Shown piece after piece: positions 8,990-17,574 of a stretch of 64,000 bases of DNA (its first letter is position 1; each line of letters starts with the position of its first letter). The notes under the pieces are model-generated. The model was not told the origin of the DNA and ran no database searches. It saw only the letters and a program-made list of their open reading frames with translations. The position numbers and the translations under genes were made by a program. The DNA is from Noviherbaspirillum autotrophicum (GTDB lineage: Bacteria > Pseudomonadota > Gammaproteobacteria > Burkholderiales > Burkholderiaceae_D), in contig NZ_JWJG01000028.1 of NCBI RefSeq assembly GCF_000818395.1, forward strand, positions 1,490,222 to 1,554,221, in the 5' to 3' direction.

Positions 8990-9465
8990 TTCAGTTTCTC
9001 CAGTGTCTTGTCGATTGCTTCACTCATTACAGCGTTTGATGCCTCGATCGCATCGTCGATCTTCGTGTCGTATGCAGGCCGGATGAACGGATGTGCTGGC
9101 ACGAAGACTGGCTGCAAGGGGCCGTATTTGCCCTGCTTCTTCGTCCAGTGGCCGTTCTCGATCAAGTGACCGTGAGGCGCCTTCGCGGCATTCCAGCTGA
9201 CGTGATACGTTGCGACGCCGTCACCGCTGTTATCCACGCTGAACGCCTGGTAGATCGCGGCCTTCAGCGCGCCGGGCTCGTATAGCTTGCCCTTGTACAT
9301 CCGCGCCGATTTTGCGACCGGGACCAGGCGCAACACCTCCTCATACAGCACCTGTGCACCGGCCTGGGCTGCCGGCCGCGCATTCTCCTTGATGACGTCC
9401 GTCAGGTGATCGAGCGATGATTTCAGATCATCGAAGTCGAATTTGACAGTGAACGAATCAGGCAT
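8986..9465 (-). CDS. HK97 gp10-like head-tail/tail completion protein
   Basis: The start is taken as ATG at 9465 (MPDSFTVKFDFDDLKSSL), giving 159 residues. A longer frame would overlap the head closure gene by nearly 100 bases. The helical N-terminus, central basic segment and the HPFIRPAYD motif near residue 130 are typical of the HK97-gp10 family, which joins the tail to the connector. It lies between head closure and DUF3168 genes, the family's standard order. Confidence 0.85.
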   Translation of the reverse strand: MPDSFTVKFDFDDLKSSLDHLTDVIKENARPAAQAGAQVLYEEVLRLVPVAKSARMYKGKLYEPGALKAAIYQAFSVDNSGDGVATYHVSWNAAKAPHGHLIENGHWTKKQGKYGPLQPVFVPAHPFIRPAYDTKIDDAIEASNAVMSEAIDKTLEKLN

Positions 9466-9787
9466 TGACCGCCTCGCAAACCAAGTCGACGTGCTGCTTT
9501 CTCGCGACGTCGGGCAGCACGGCCTTGATGTTATAGATAATGCCGCCATGGATCACGCGCATGCCGGCATTGATGTCGTCGCGGTGCCGGATCCTGATGC
9601 TGACGCGCGTAATAGACGCTTCTGCACCGGCCTTCACCGTCTCCATTCCGGTCTGGTAGCGGATGTCCGCCCACAGATCGGCCACATCGGCCCATCCCGT
9701 GGGAAGCGGCTGCCCGATCTCGTCCCGCTCAGTTCCCAGTGCCTGCAGCTTCACCAGGGTGTTGAGTTGCATCGAAAACGCTGCCAT
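9458..9787 (-). CDS. Head closure (head-tail adaptor) protein
   Basis: A 109-residue protein. The motif order (LQALGTERDEIGQPLPTGW, WADIRYQTG, RVSIRIRHRDDI, RVIHGGIIYNI) is that of the phage head-tail adaptor family, equivalent to SPP1 gp16 and lambda FII, which plugs the portal after packaging. It overlaps the gp10-like gene by 8 bases and abuts the connector gene by one base. Confidence 0.87.
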   Translation of the reverse strand: MAAFSMQLNTLVKLQALGTERDEIGQPLPTGWADVADLWADIRYQTGMETVKAGAEASITRVSIRIRHRDDINAGMRVIHGGIIYNIKAVLPDVARKQHVDLVCEAVNA

Positions 9788-10356
9788 TACAGCCCCCAGA
9801 TTCGATACCGATCGAGCAAATGGTCGATGAACGACGCCTGGACGCTATCCTTTTCCGGAATACCCGAAGGATCGAACTGCTCGACCAGTTTCGCGAGGAT
9901 GTACAGCTTGATCGCCGGCGGCGTATTCGTCTCGTCGTCGCCATAGCCACAGACAATATCGGCGACTACTGCATTCCTGCGCGCATATGTCGACGGCCAG
10001 GATGTTCCCGGTATCGCCAACAGCCGGCATGGCTCAGTCATGTTATCCAGCTCATACAGCGCCGGAGACAGTGTCTGCAGCACGTTATCAGCGTCGTAAT
10101 ACTTGACTGAAGTTACCGATGCGACCGGCGGACGAGGCAATTTGATCGCATCAGGGAAAGCATCCAAGGAGACGCGCCATGTCTGCGACACCAGCGCGCG
10201 CCCCATCAGATGCTCGGCGTATTCGATGATGCCCATCAGCCATGCCTGAATAACGGCATCCAGCGCCGTATCGCTCGCGGGAATGCGCAGATTCGCTTTC
10301 GCATCGGTGAGCGATACGGCCAGCTTAGCCGGCGGGCTAATGAGCTTCGCCGACAT
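9787..10356 (-). CDS. Head-tail connector protein (gp6-like)
   Basis: A 189-residue protein. An N-terminal LTDAKANLRI helix and the LIQAWLMGIIEYAEHLMGR-like region resemble the phage gp6/phiE125 gp8 connector family, which forms a ring beneath the portal. C-terminal PPAIKLYILAKLVEQFD is the second conserved helix. It is followed directly by the head closure gene. Confidence 0.82.
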   Translation of the reverse strand: MSAKLISPPAKLAVSLTDAKANLRIPASDTALDAVIQAWLMGIIEYAEHLMGRALVSQTWRVSLDAFPDAIKLPRPPVASVTSVKYYDADNVLQTLSPALYELDNMTEPCRLLAIPGTSWPSTYARRNAVVADIVCGYGDDETNTPPAIKLYILAKLVEQFDPSGIPEKDSVQASFIDHLLDRYRIWGL

Positions 10357-10359
10357 CGC

Positions 10360-10635
10360 TTACTCCGCCTGATTGGTGGCGCCGGCACCGCCTTCCGCCG
10401 TGGAAGCCGCCTTTGCTGCGGCTTCCAGTTCTTCCGGATCCAGATGCTCGATCAGCTCGGCGCCTTGACTGATCACGTACTTAACGGCGTCGGAATCGGT
10501 ATCGATCTGGCCGGCTTTTTCCAAAGCCTTGGCCTTTCCGGCGGAGAATGTAACGGCCTGGTTCGGCTTGTACGCCACACCATCCACGGTTGTGTCGACA
10601 ATGACGCGTGCCGGAACTTTGTTTGCTTTTGCCAT
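10360..10635 (-). CDS. Small phage protein between capsid and connector genes
   Basis: A 91-residue protein beginning MAKANKVPARVIVDTTVDGVAYKPNQAVTF (split: conserved part residues 8-40). A compact beta-type N-terminal half is followed by an Ala/Glu-rich, probably disordered C-terminal tail. Similar small proteins are found after the capsid gene in HK97-type prophages. The function is unknown; a head decoration or joining role is only an inference from position. An AAGGAAAAC-like ribosome binding region precedes the ATG. Confidence 0.7.
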   Translation of the reverse strand: MAKANKVPARVIVDTTVDGVAYKPNQAVTFSAGKAKALEKAGQIDTDSDAVKYVISQGAELIEHLDPEELEAAAKAASTAEGGAGATNQAE

Positions 10636-10683
10636 GTTTTCCTCAAAAGGTGAATAAAGAAGGACGCACGAGCCGGACGGCCC

Positions 10684-10699
10684 GTGCAGACGTCTGCAC
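10684..10699. repeat. 16-bp perfect palindrome just after the capsid gene
   Basis: GTGCAGACGTCTGCAC is a perfect 16-base palindrome 18 bases downstream of the capsid stop codon at 10717. It lacks a T-run, so it is not a standard terminator. It may be an mRNA 3' stabilising hairpin or a protein binding site. Confidence 0.5.
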
Positions 10700-10716
10700 T
10701 ATGCTGCGGCGTGCGT

Positions 10717-11934
10717 TTAGGTCGCGGAGTGCTGGAAGGTCTTGACGGCGTTCACGTCCAGCAGATTGCCGCCGGCACGTGCCCATGCCAGGAAGCCGAC
10801 TTGCCCCTTGGATGCGTAGGCGGAGTCTTCGAAGCGGAACAGCGTCAGATCCAAGACGTCGCGGATCATGTAGCGGTCGAAGCAGCCGTAGCCGATGGTC
10901 TTGGCATTGGCGCCAGGTTGAGCCATGTCGTTGTTGATGACGACATCGGAACCGAGCAACTGAGCCGGCGTTCCCGTCTTCATGCCGATTTCGTAGGCAT
11001 CCGCCCAAACAGGACGGCCGGTAGTGTCCTTGATCTTGCGGACCACCTTGCGGGTTTGCTGATGCATCATGAACGCGCAGTTGCCCATCGCTTGATAGGC
11101 CGCGTCGATCGACTCTTGCAGATCCACCAGGTCATCGAAGCCGAGGGTCGTAGTATTGCCAGTCGCAGCAGTCTTGCCGACGCTTGCAGCAGTCACGAAG
11201 CCAGTCGGCTGACCGGTACCGGTACCCGTCGTAAAGCCGGCATTCATTGTGCGGCCGATACGGTCACGAATGCGCTTGTTCACCATTGCAACGATGTCGA
11301 TGCTGGAGTCTGCAAGCAATTCAATCGGGATCGTGATGATCTTCGACGATGCCTTGAACGCATTCAGACTGACGGTACCGAAGGTAGGATCAGCGGAGGT
11401 TGCCTGAGTGTTTTCTGCAACCCATTCGCCAGTTTCGGAAGTGCCGTCCGAAGTCGGATAACCCATCGCATTGCCGGCTGCGGTCGTGATGGACGAAGCG
11501 ACGGAGCGCATACCACCGTATGCCTTCAGGTAGTCGATCAGCTCTTGTGCCACATTGGTCTGCACCGCGTAGCCACCCTGCGAACCGGTGCCGGTGGACA
11601 TCGTGTTACGAATCAGAAGGTGCTCTTCGCGTGACAGCGCATTGACGCCTTCGCGCAGCAGCTTGGCAAATGCCGAGCGCGTAACCGCCTCGCCTTTGTT
11701 TTCCGGCGCGCGGCGGAACTGATCGACGTCACGGTTATGAGCCTCGGTTTCGAGGGCAAGCACCTTCTCGACCGCAGCGATCTCTTGTTCCAGTGCTTCG
11801 ATTTGATCGGCGCGGGCATCGAATGCTGCCTGGTCTTCTTTCGACCAGACGCGATCGCCTTTCTGCTCCAGTTGGTTACGGGCTTCGCGCGCGAGTTGCT
11901 GACGTTGCTCGCGCAATGCTTGAATTGATTTCAT
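10717..11934 (-). CDS. HK97-type major capsid protein
   Basis: The start is ATG at 11934 (MKSIQALREQRQQL), preceded by GGAAAGGAC as ribosome binding site, giving 405 residues. Residues 1-110 form a charged coiled-coil delta (scaffolding) domain, normally removed by the prophage protease. The mature HK97 fold follows, with the typical SLNAFKASSKIITIPIELL block and MNAGFTTGTGTGQPTGF. The encoded protease lies directly upstream. The gene is preceded by a terminator (11959-11981) and followed by a palindrome, so it may be transcribed or processed as its own unit. Confidence 0.95.
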   Translation of the reverse strand: MKSIQALREQRQQLAREARNQLEQKGDRVWSKEDQAAFDARADQIEALEQEIAAVEKVLALETEAHNRDVDQFRRAPENKGEAVTRSAFAKLLREGVNALSREEHLLIRNTMSTGTGSQGGYAVQTNVAQELIDYLKAYGGMRSVASSITTAAGNAMGYPTSDGTSETGEWVAENTQATSADPTFGTVSLNAFKASSKIITIPIELLADSSIDIVAMVNKRIRDRIGRTMNAGFTTGTGTGQPTGFVTAASVGKTAATGNTTTLGFDDLVDLQESIDAAYQAMGNCAFMMHQQTRKVVRKIKDTTGRPVWADAYEIGMKTGTPAQLLGSDVVINNDMAQPGANAKTIGYGCFDRYMIRDVLDLTLFRFEDSAYASKGQVGFLAWARAGGNLLDVNAVKTFQHSAT

Positions 11935-11958
11935 GGGAAATGTCCTTTCCAAAGGTCG

Positions 11959-11981
11959 AAAAAAAAGCCGCTCAAGGCGGC
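11959..11981 (-). terminator. Terminator between protease and capsid genes
   Basis: On the minus strand, GCCGC CTTGA GCGGC is followed by eight T. It lies 25 bases after the protease stop and 25 bases before the capsid start. Confidence 0.85.
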
Positions 11982-12005
11982 AGTAATCGGAGTTGCGCGA
12001 GCGCG

Positions 12006-12701
12006 TTAGCCGATTTCGTGCAGGCGCAGCCGGTTGAGGTTGCGCTGTCGGACCACCTCCCAGTTCGGAGAGTTGTCCTGCTTCTGTTCGATCTTCGGCG
12101 CGTTGCTGTATGCCGAAAGATCCCATCTGTTGTTGGCGGCGGGCGCGTCACCGATTGAATCAACGAAGCCGTTGTCGAGCGCTTCTTGCGCCGTGAACCA
12201 TGTTTCCGCCTTCATCCAGGCCGCGATCTCCTCGACGGACTTGCCGGTTTTCTTGGCGTAGTCGTTGATGATCGAGCCGTCGATTTTGTCCAGAAGCGCG
12301 GCTGTTTCGGTCAAGTCATGCTTGTTACCGTAAGCCATCGTCCATGCCTCATGGATCATGAAGAAGGAACCCTCAGCCATGATGACGCTCTTTGCCGCGA
12401 TCGCCACATAGGTAGCAGCGCTGGCGGCGAGCCCGTCGATATAGGCGGTGACGTTGCCATGCTGCGCGATCGCCGTCGCCATCGCCCGACCGTCGAACAC
12501 GTCGCCGCCAGGAGAATTGATCCGCAGCGTTACCGCCTGGCCGCTCAGCTCGGCGAGCGTCTTGTTGAACTCGGCAGCGCCGATGCCCCAGTAGGGATCG
12601 ATCACGTCATAGAGGTAGATCGTGGCGGCATCGCCCTCGGCGCGAATTTTCACCGGATCGCGGCTGGCGTTATTGCGAATCAGTTGAACGAGCTTTTTCA
12701 T
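12006..12701 (-). CDS. ClpP-like prohead maturation protease
   Basis: A 231-residue protein with the ClpP fold. INSPGGDVFDG (residues 61-71) is the oxyanion strand. The catalytic Ser is about residue 94 in GLAASAATYVA, and the His is about 117 in FMIHEAW. Such proteases cut the capsid delta domain and themselves during prohead maturation. The gene lies between portal and capsid genes as usual, and its start overlaps the end of the portal frame by 32 bases. Confidence 0.93.
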   Translation of the reverse strand: MKKLVQLIRNNASRDPVKIRAEGDAATIYLYDVIDPYWGIGAAEFNKTLAELSGQAVTLRINSPGGDVFDGRAMATAIAQHGNVTAYIDGLAASAATYVAIAAKSVIMAEGSFFMIHEAWTMAYGNKHDLTETAALLDKIDGSIINDYAKKTGKSVEEIAAWMKAETWFTAQEALDNGFVDSIGDAPAANNRWDLSAYSNAPKIEQKQDNSPNWEVVRQRNLNRLRLHEIG

Positions 12702-13998
12702 CGTGTTCTGTCCTTCTCGGAGGTTGCTGCGGTTGCGGCGGTTGGTCTGGGTGCGGCGGCTGTTCCGGCGGTCGTGGTTGCTGGCTTTGCTGCTTGGTCG
12801 GGTCGTAAAGCACGTCGCCGCCAGTAATCGGCGGCAGATTCTTCGCCTTTCGAAGTTCGTTCACCGTCATCCACCCCGGCCCCTGCGATCCTCCGAGGGC
12901 TTGCCGCATATACTCGCCCTCTGCTTTCGAGTCTCCGGCGAGCAGCGCCTCCATCTTGTGCTCGACAAAAGGCGAGGCACGCCGGAACAGTTTCCGGTTG
13001 AGCTCCTGCCGGAGTCGGGTGATGTACGGCTGAAGCGAGAACTTTACGAAGCCAATTGTCATCTGCTCGACGCCCGAACCCCATGAACTTGTCGTTTCCT
13101 GAGCACCGATCATGTGCGGCGGAACGCCAAACGCACGCGCGATATCGATGACCTGAAATTTGCGCGACTCCAGCAGCTGGGCATCGCCAGCCGTCATGCT
13201 CATTTCTTTGATTGTCAGCCCTTGCGTCAATACCATCGGCTTTGCCGCGTTATCGACCCCGGAATACTTTTTCTCGTACTCTTTCTTGAGCTGATCGATC
13301 TGCCCTTCGTCCATCTTATTGGGCGAAGTGATAATGTGCTTCGGCGCCGCGCCGTTGGCGAAGAACTTTCCGGAATAAGCGTCTGCGGCCAATGCAACGC
13401 CAATGGACTGAAATGCCGCCCATTGAATGACCGACATGCTGCGCATGCCATTGAAGCCGAATCCTGCAAAGTGCAGCATGTCATCCTGGTGCACCGCGCG
13501 AACTTCCCCGGTCTGGTAATCAGTGACGATGTACACCAGGGCATCGCCGATCTTGCGCACCTCGACGTAGTCGGGATGCAGCGGACGCATTGCCTTGATG
13601 CTGGCCATGCTACGTACGATCTCGACGAAGCCGTCACCACGCAGGCAGATCGACTTGATCACCCACTCCCACATTGAAGCCGCGGTCCAGTTCTCGATCG
13701 GCTGCTCGTTCAGAAGCCACCACAATGCCGGCTCAATTTCCTCGCGACCTGTATTCGACTCTTTGTACACGGAAACCGGAATCGCGGCGATCGCGCCGGC
13801 GAGTAACCGGACACAGGCATACACCGCAGATACCCGCATGGCAGTATCTGCGGTCACCGGGAAACCGGATGCCGATGGCGCACCACCGAGCAGTTCGATG
13901 ACCTGCGGATCACTCGATCTCACAAGCGTCGCGTTTTGTATGGACGCAACTTCTCCGCTCCCCTTGCCGGAAAACCATTTTTTGATCGTGTTTAGCAT
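12670..13998 (-). CDS. Portal protein (HK97 family)
   Basis: A 442-residue protein forming the dodecameric DNA channel at the capsid vertex. Family landmarks are VSAVYACVRLLAGAIAAIPV (about residue 57 onwards), RPLHPDYVEV (about 138) and the ARAFGVPPHMIG block near residue 300. The last 40 residues are very Pro/Gln-rich (PPHPDQPPQPQQPP) and probably disordered. The start at 13998 overlaps the terminase stop by one base. Confidence 0.95.
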   Translation of the reverse strand: MLNTIKKWFSGKGSGEVASIQNATLVRSSDPQVIELLGGAPSASGFPVTADTAMRVSAVYACVRLLAGAIAAIPVSVYKESNTGREEIEPALWWLLNEQPIENWTAASMWEWVIKSICLRGDGFVEIVRSMASIKAMRPLHPDYVEVRKIGDALVYIVTDYQTGEVRAVHQDDMLHFAGFGFNGMRSMSVIQWAAFQSIGVALAADAYSGKFFANGAAPKHIITSPNKMDEGQIDQLKKEYEKKYSGVDNAAKPMVLTQGLTIKEMSMTAGDAQLLESRKFQVIDIARAFGVPPHMIGAQETTSSWGSGVEQMTIGFVKFSLQPYITRLRQELNRKLFRRASPFVEHKMEALLAGDSKAEGEYMRQALGGSQGPGWMTVNELRKAKNLPPITGGDVLYDPTKQQSQQPRPPEQPPHPDQPPQPQQPPRRTEHDEKARSTDSQ

Positions 13999-15665
13999 TA
14001 GAGAGAGACAAACCCTTGGTCAATACTGTTGTCTTCGAACATGAGCGCACGCCCCATCGCCATCAGCATGGCGACCGGAGCATCGATCTTCTCGCCCGGC
14101 TTATCTTTCGTCGGATGCTTGAGCCCGGAGAACTTGGACTCGCGCATGATGACGTTACCTATCATCCACTCCACGCATGTGTTTCCTTCGTGCTGCAGGT
14201 CGCCGGTAAGCACCAGGTTCTCGACCTCGATGATCGGTAGCGTGAAGTGCGATGACGTCTGCGTGATCTCGACCATGGTCAGGCCGGCATCGATCAGCTT
14301 CGTCACGAAGTAGGCTGCAAACTTCGGGTCATAGGCGGCCTCCTTCAGCTCGAACTTCTTGTAGAAGGACTCCAGGTCGCTGCGGATCACATCGAAGTCC
14401 GTCGCATTGCCGTCTGTGACGATCAATTCGCCGAGCCCTTGATAGCGCCGGAAGTGATCGTTTTCCGGCTTCGCAACCTCCGCCTCGTTCAAGTACAAAC
14501 GGAAGAACACGTAGTGCTTGCGGCCACGCTTGAACACCAGGCAGACGGCTGCAATATCGCTTTTCTCAGCCAGGTCAAGGCCGATCCAGCATTCCTCGCC
14601 GGCGAAGTCGTCCAGCGTCAGGTTCGCATCGCCACACTTGCGCCAGTCGTCGACCGGGATCCACTTCTCTCCGCCAGCAAGCCAGATATTCAGGCGCTTG
14701 GTCTTGAAGTTCGGCTGCTCGGTCGGCTGCCGCTTTGCCCGCTCGCAAGCATCCCGCAGGCCGCTGAGATACACCGACACGCCCAGATTCGGGTTTGCCT
14801 TGGCCCACTCGATCGGATCGTCCCACTTCTTCGGATCATCAACCGTGTAGACCACGGCGAGGAAGTCATCATCCTGGACTATCCCTTCGAGCACCTTCTC
14901 GGCATAGCAATGCTGCTCGTACCCGAAGCTGCTCAGATCGAAGCCGGCGGTCGTGATCTCCCAGATCAACGGCTGCCGGCGCGCACCCTGCCCCGACTTG
15001 ATGACGTCGTAGATTTCGCGATTCGGATGGGCGTGCACCTCATCCAGGATCGCGCCGTGCGGGTTCAAGCCATCCATCGACTTGGAGTCCCGGCCCAGCG
15101 GCACGAACTTATCGGCCTTCCCCCTTACGTACAGCTCGCTGCGTCGCTCCGCGATATGCCGGCGCAAGTGTGGGCTTGCCTGCCGCATGCGCACGGCTTC
15201 GTCGTGCGTAATGCGCGCCTGTTCCAGCTTGGTCGCAGCCGTATAGACCTCGGAGCCGCCCTCACCGTCGAACACGAACAGGTACAGGCCGACGCCGGCC
15301 AGCTTCGTACTCTTGCCGTTTTTACGCGGAACCTCCTCCCATACCTCGCGGAAGCGGCGAGTGCCGTCTGCCCGCATCCAGCCGAAGGCCAGCGCCACCC
15401 AGAACTGCTGCCAGGGCGACGGTACAAACATCTGCCCGGCCCACTCGCCCTTTGAATGACGGAGGAACAGGAATGACTCCAGCGCGTGCTGGGCATGAGC
15501 CTCGGAAAACCACAGGCCTCGCTCGTGCCCGGTTTCGAGGTCGCGATAATGCCGCTCAACGCCGAGCCGCGTCCAGCGGCAAACCGGAATCTCGCCGGCG
15601 AGCACCGCTCTGCCGTAGGCGTCCCAGTCGAAGGTGGCGGTGCGCGCCTGCTTCGGCGCGCTCAC
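13998..15665 (-). CDS. Terminase large subunit
   Basis: A 555-residue DNA-packaging motor. The Walker A variant PRKNGKST is at residues 113-120, the Walker B-type LDEVHAH near 200, and the RNase H-fold nuclease domain begins with GLDLAEKSDIAA near residue 365. It cuts the concatemer and translocates DNA into the prohead through the portal. The start overlaps the stop of the small subunit by four bases. Confidence 0.96.
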   Translation of the reverse strand: MSAPKQARTATFDWDAYGRAVLAGEIPVCRWTRLGVERHYRDLETGHERGLWFSEAHAQHALESFLFLRHSKGEWAGQMFVPSPWQQFWVALAFGWMRADGTRRFREVWEEVPRKNGKSTKLAGVGLYLFVFDGEGGSEVYTAATKLEQARITHDEAVRMRQASPHLRRHIAERRSELYVRGKADKFVPLGRDSKSMDGLNPHGAILDEVHAHPNREIYDVIKSGQGARRQPLIWEITTAGFDLSSFGYEQHCYAEKVLEGIVQDDDFLAVVYTVDDPKKWDDPIEWAKANPNLGVSVYLSGLRDACERAKRQPTEQPNFKTKRLNIWLAGGEKWIPVDDWRKCGDANLTLDDFAGEECWIGLDLAEKSDIAAVCLVFKRGRKHYVFFRLYLNEAEVAKPENDHFRRYQGLGELIVTDGNATDFDVIRSDLESFYKKFELKEAAYDPKFAAYFVTKLIDAGLTMVEITQTSSHFTLPIIEVENLVLTGDLQHEGNTCVEWMIGNVIMRESKFSGLKHPTKDKPGEKIDAPVAMLMAMGRALMFEDNSIDQGFVSL

Positions 15666-16186
15666 TTCTTGCCGACGATCCGCATCCCGATCGCGGCCTT
15701 CTGCGAACGGAACTTTTCGATTGGATCGTCGAAGAGTGAGCCCTGCGGACCATCGCCGATGGCCTCGCCCTTGATCTTGTGGAAGCTGGGGATGGTGAGC
15801 GCCGCCTCGGGCAACCAGGCGAGCAGCTGTTTCTTGTAGTCCCGTGCCATGTAGTAGGCTGGATCCGGCGCCCGGTATCCGTTCTTGCTTTCGCGGATAT
15901 GGCTGCCGCCATTGTCACGCTTGACGCGGTCCAGCTCGTCCTCCGCATCCACCCAGTTGACGAACGTGCGACAGATGATGGTCAGCATCATCGCGTCAGT
16001 GCGATGGATCAGTCCGTACTCATGCAGCGCCTGGGTGACGTGCCTCCAGATTTTCTTTTCCTTGGCGGACAGCTTGGTGATCTGGTCCGGAATTTCCGAA
16101 AGAATTGCCGCGACAGCAGGCGGCACGGACGTAGCCATGTCATCGTCAACCGATGGCAACGCCGTTAAATGGCTCTCTGCGCTCAT
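15662..16186 (-). CDS. Terminase small subunit (P27 family)
   Basis: A 174-residue protein that recognises the packaging site. The segment LSAKEKKIWRHVTQALHEYG with IHRTDAMMLTIICRTFVNW (residues 38-78) and the Tyr-rich RAPDPAYYMARDYKKQ are typical of the P27 family of HK97-like phages. It is the first gene after a 150-base non-coding gap that follows the HNH gene, where cos sites are usually found. Confidence 0.9.
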   Translation of the reverse strand: MSAESHLTALPSVDDDMATSVPPAVAAILSEIPDQITKLSAKEKKIWRHVTQALHEYGLIHRTDAMMLTIICRTFVNWVDAEDELDRVKRDNGGSHIRESKNGYRAPDPAYYMARDYKKQLLAWLPEAALTIPSFHKIKGEAIGDGPQGSLFDDPIEKFRSQKAAIGMRIVGKK

Positions 16187-16335
16187 GATTCTTCAGATCC
16201 AAGAAAAAAGAAGTCCTGCAGGATGGAGGGCTGATTTCCTTACCCCCCCCCTACTCCAAAAATATAGCTACGCGAAAATTGACGAACCGGACGGTCTACG
16301 TCGATTTTCGGCAGACTTTTGACCACCCCCGGGGG
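16187..16335. other. Non-coding gap between HNH and terS genes, candidate cos region
   Basis: This gap of 149 bases has no gene. It contains a run of eight or more C near 16244-16252 and ends at a perfect 12-bp palindrome ACCCCCGGGGGT (16325-16336) that runs into the HNH stop codon. In HNH-containing HK97-type cos phages the cohesive-end site lies just here. That this is cos is inferred from position only. Confidence 0.4.
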
Positions 16336-16746
16336 TCAGCGTCCGAAGCCGCCGTCCTCGCGCGCGGTCTTGCGATCGTGGCATGGCTTCGACATCGCCT
16401 GCCAGTTCTTCCTGTCCCAGAACAGGGACTGTGCGCGAGTGACCGCTGCCGGATCGCCACTGTCCTTCGCTTCCTTCAGCTTGTGCGGAACGATGTGGTC
16501 AACCACAGTAGACGGAATGATCAGCCCTTCGCGCCGGCATTCGTCGCACTCGCACAGCGGATGCTCGCGCAGGTATGTCTCGCGTGCGTTCTGCCACTTG
16601 CGGCCATACCCGCGCTCGTTCGCATTGCCACGCCGCTCATCACTTTGTCGCCGGTACAGCGCAGAGTGCTTGTCACAATAGCCCGGCGCATCAACGAGCT
16701 TCCCGCACGCTGGATGTCGGCAAACTGTCTTTGCTCGTGTGGCCAT
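16336..16746 (-). CDS. HNH endonuclease (packaging-associated)
   Basis: The start is ATG at 16746 (MATRAKTVCRH), giving 136 residues; a longer frame would cross the terminator hairpin. Zinc-binding CxxxxC pairs (CRHPACGK, CDKH; CECDEC) surround the HNH core: VVDHIVPH, then NWQAMSKPCHDRKT. HNH proteins next to terS/terL are needed for cos cleavage in HK97-like phages, and this one sits immediately upstream of terS. It could also be a free-standing homing nuclease, but its position favours packaging. Confidence 0.88.
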   Translation of the reverse strand: MATRAKTVCRHPACGKLVDAPGYCDKHSALYRRQSDERRGNANERGYGRKWQNARETYLREHPLCECDECRREGLIIPSTVVDHIVPHKLKEAKDSGDPAAVTRAQSLFWDRKNWQAMSKPCHDRKTAREDGGFGR

Positions 16747-16758
16747 GGCGTTTGAAGT

Positions 16759-16799
16759 AAAAAAGCCGCAGCGCCGTAGGATATTGACGACGTTGCGGC
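16759..16799 (-). terminator. Terminator ahead of the late genes
   Basis: On the minus strand, GCCGCA pairs with TGCGGC across a 22-base loop and is followed by six T. It lies between the Q-like regulator and the HNH gene. That is the location expected for a terminator that a Q-type antiterminator must override. Confidence 0.65.
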
Positions 16800-16948
16800 G
16801 AGGCCGATGGGGAGTTTCACCGGAGGAGATTACCGAGCACTTAGCTGCGAATTCGTCATTCCGAACGCGCTGCAAAGCGTAGCTGAATCCTACGTATTTT
16901 CTCCAATGGTTTCTAGGGTATGCATACACGTCACAAAAGGAAAAAGTT

Positions 16949-17320
16949 TCACGCGTTAGTATCTGCTATCGCGGATTTGCGCTCTGCCATGCGCTTTTCC
17001 ACCAGTTTGTGCAGCGATTCCATGCGCGCATAAACGGTGTTCACATGGCAGCGCATGCGCCCGGCAATGGTCTGATTGGACATGCCTTGCACATAGCGCT
17101 GATAGCCGGTCTCGTACAGTTCCTTCTTTGACGCCTTGACGCCGGCCATAACGGTGTCGATCTCCATCTCATCAGCGTCCGCGCACAGGTCAGGACCGGC
17201 GGTCCCACGGATATGCACGGGCTGGTAGGCCGGATAGCTGCCACCAGCGCCACCGCTTCGACGCAGCCCGTTCATCCACTCGCCCCACCGTTCCAGCCTT
17301 TCATCGACCCATTTGATCAC
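16949..17320 (-). CDS. Q-like late gene regulator with C-terminal HTH
   Basis: The start is GTG at 17320, overlapping the upstream stop in a GTGA, giving 123 residues. The C-terminal half (LYETGYQRYVQGMSNQTIAG, then RMRCHVNTVYARMESLHKLV) looks like a sigma-70 region-4-type helix-turn-helix, as in phage Q/RinA/ArpU-type late regulators. It is the last gene before the terminator and late operon, the usual position for Q. Acting as an antiterminator is an inference; it could instead activate a late promoter. Confidence 0.6.
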   Translation of the reverse strand: MIKWVDERLERWGEWMNGLRRSGGAGGSYPAYQPVHIRGTAGPDLCADADEMEIDTVMAGVKASKKELYETGYQRYVQGMSNQTIAGRMRCHVNTVYARMESLHKLVEKRMAERKSAIADTNA

Positions 17321-17544
17321 TTGTCGCTCTCCCTTTTGATTTCTTCTGACACCGCACGTCCGGTTACCGCGTCCCACGTCACGCGCACGGCTGCGCCGCT
17401 ATTCACCTTGGTCCCGATCTCGACGCCGTTTTCGCAGGCGTAAAACACCGGTTCTCCTCGTATCCCCCTGCGAATCTGTCCGTCGATCATTTCCTTGCCA
17501 AATGCTTCTCGCAGGTCATCGATGAACGCTGTTACCGTCGGCAT
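17317..17544 (-). CDS. Hypothetical phage protein
   Basis: The start ATG at 17544 has GAGAGAAAAG just upstream and gives 75 residues (MPTVTAFIDDLREAFGKEMI). It has an N-terminal helix and a basic middle and is not assigned to a known family. Its stop overlaps the GTG start of the Q-like gene, so the two are probably co-translated. A TTG at 17595 could extend it, but that would run into the repeat array. Confidence 0.6.
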   Translation of the reverse strand: MPTVTAFIDDLREAFGKEMIDGQIRRGIRGEPVFYACENGVEIGTKVNSGAAVRVTWDAVTGRAVSEEIKRESDK

Positions 17545-17574
17545 CTTTTCTCTCAGATTGCTCTTCGACACTCT

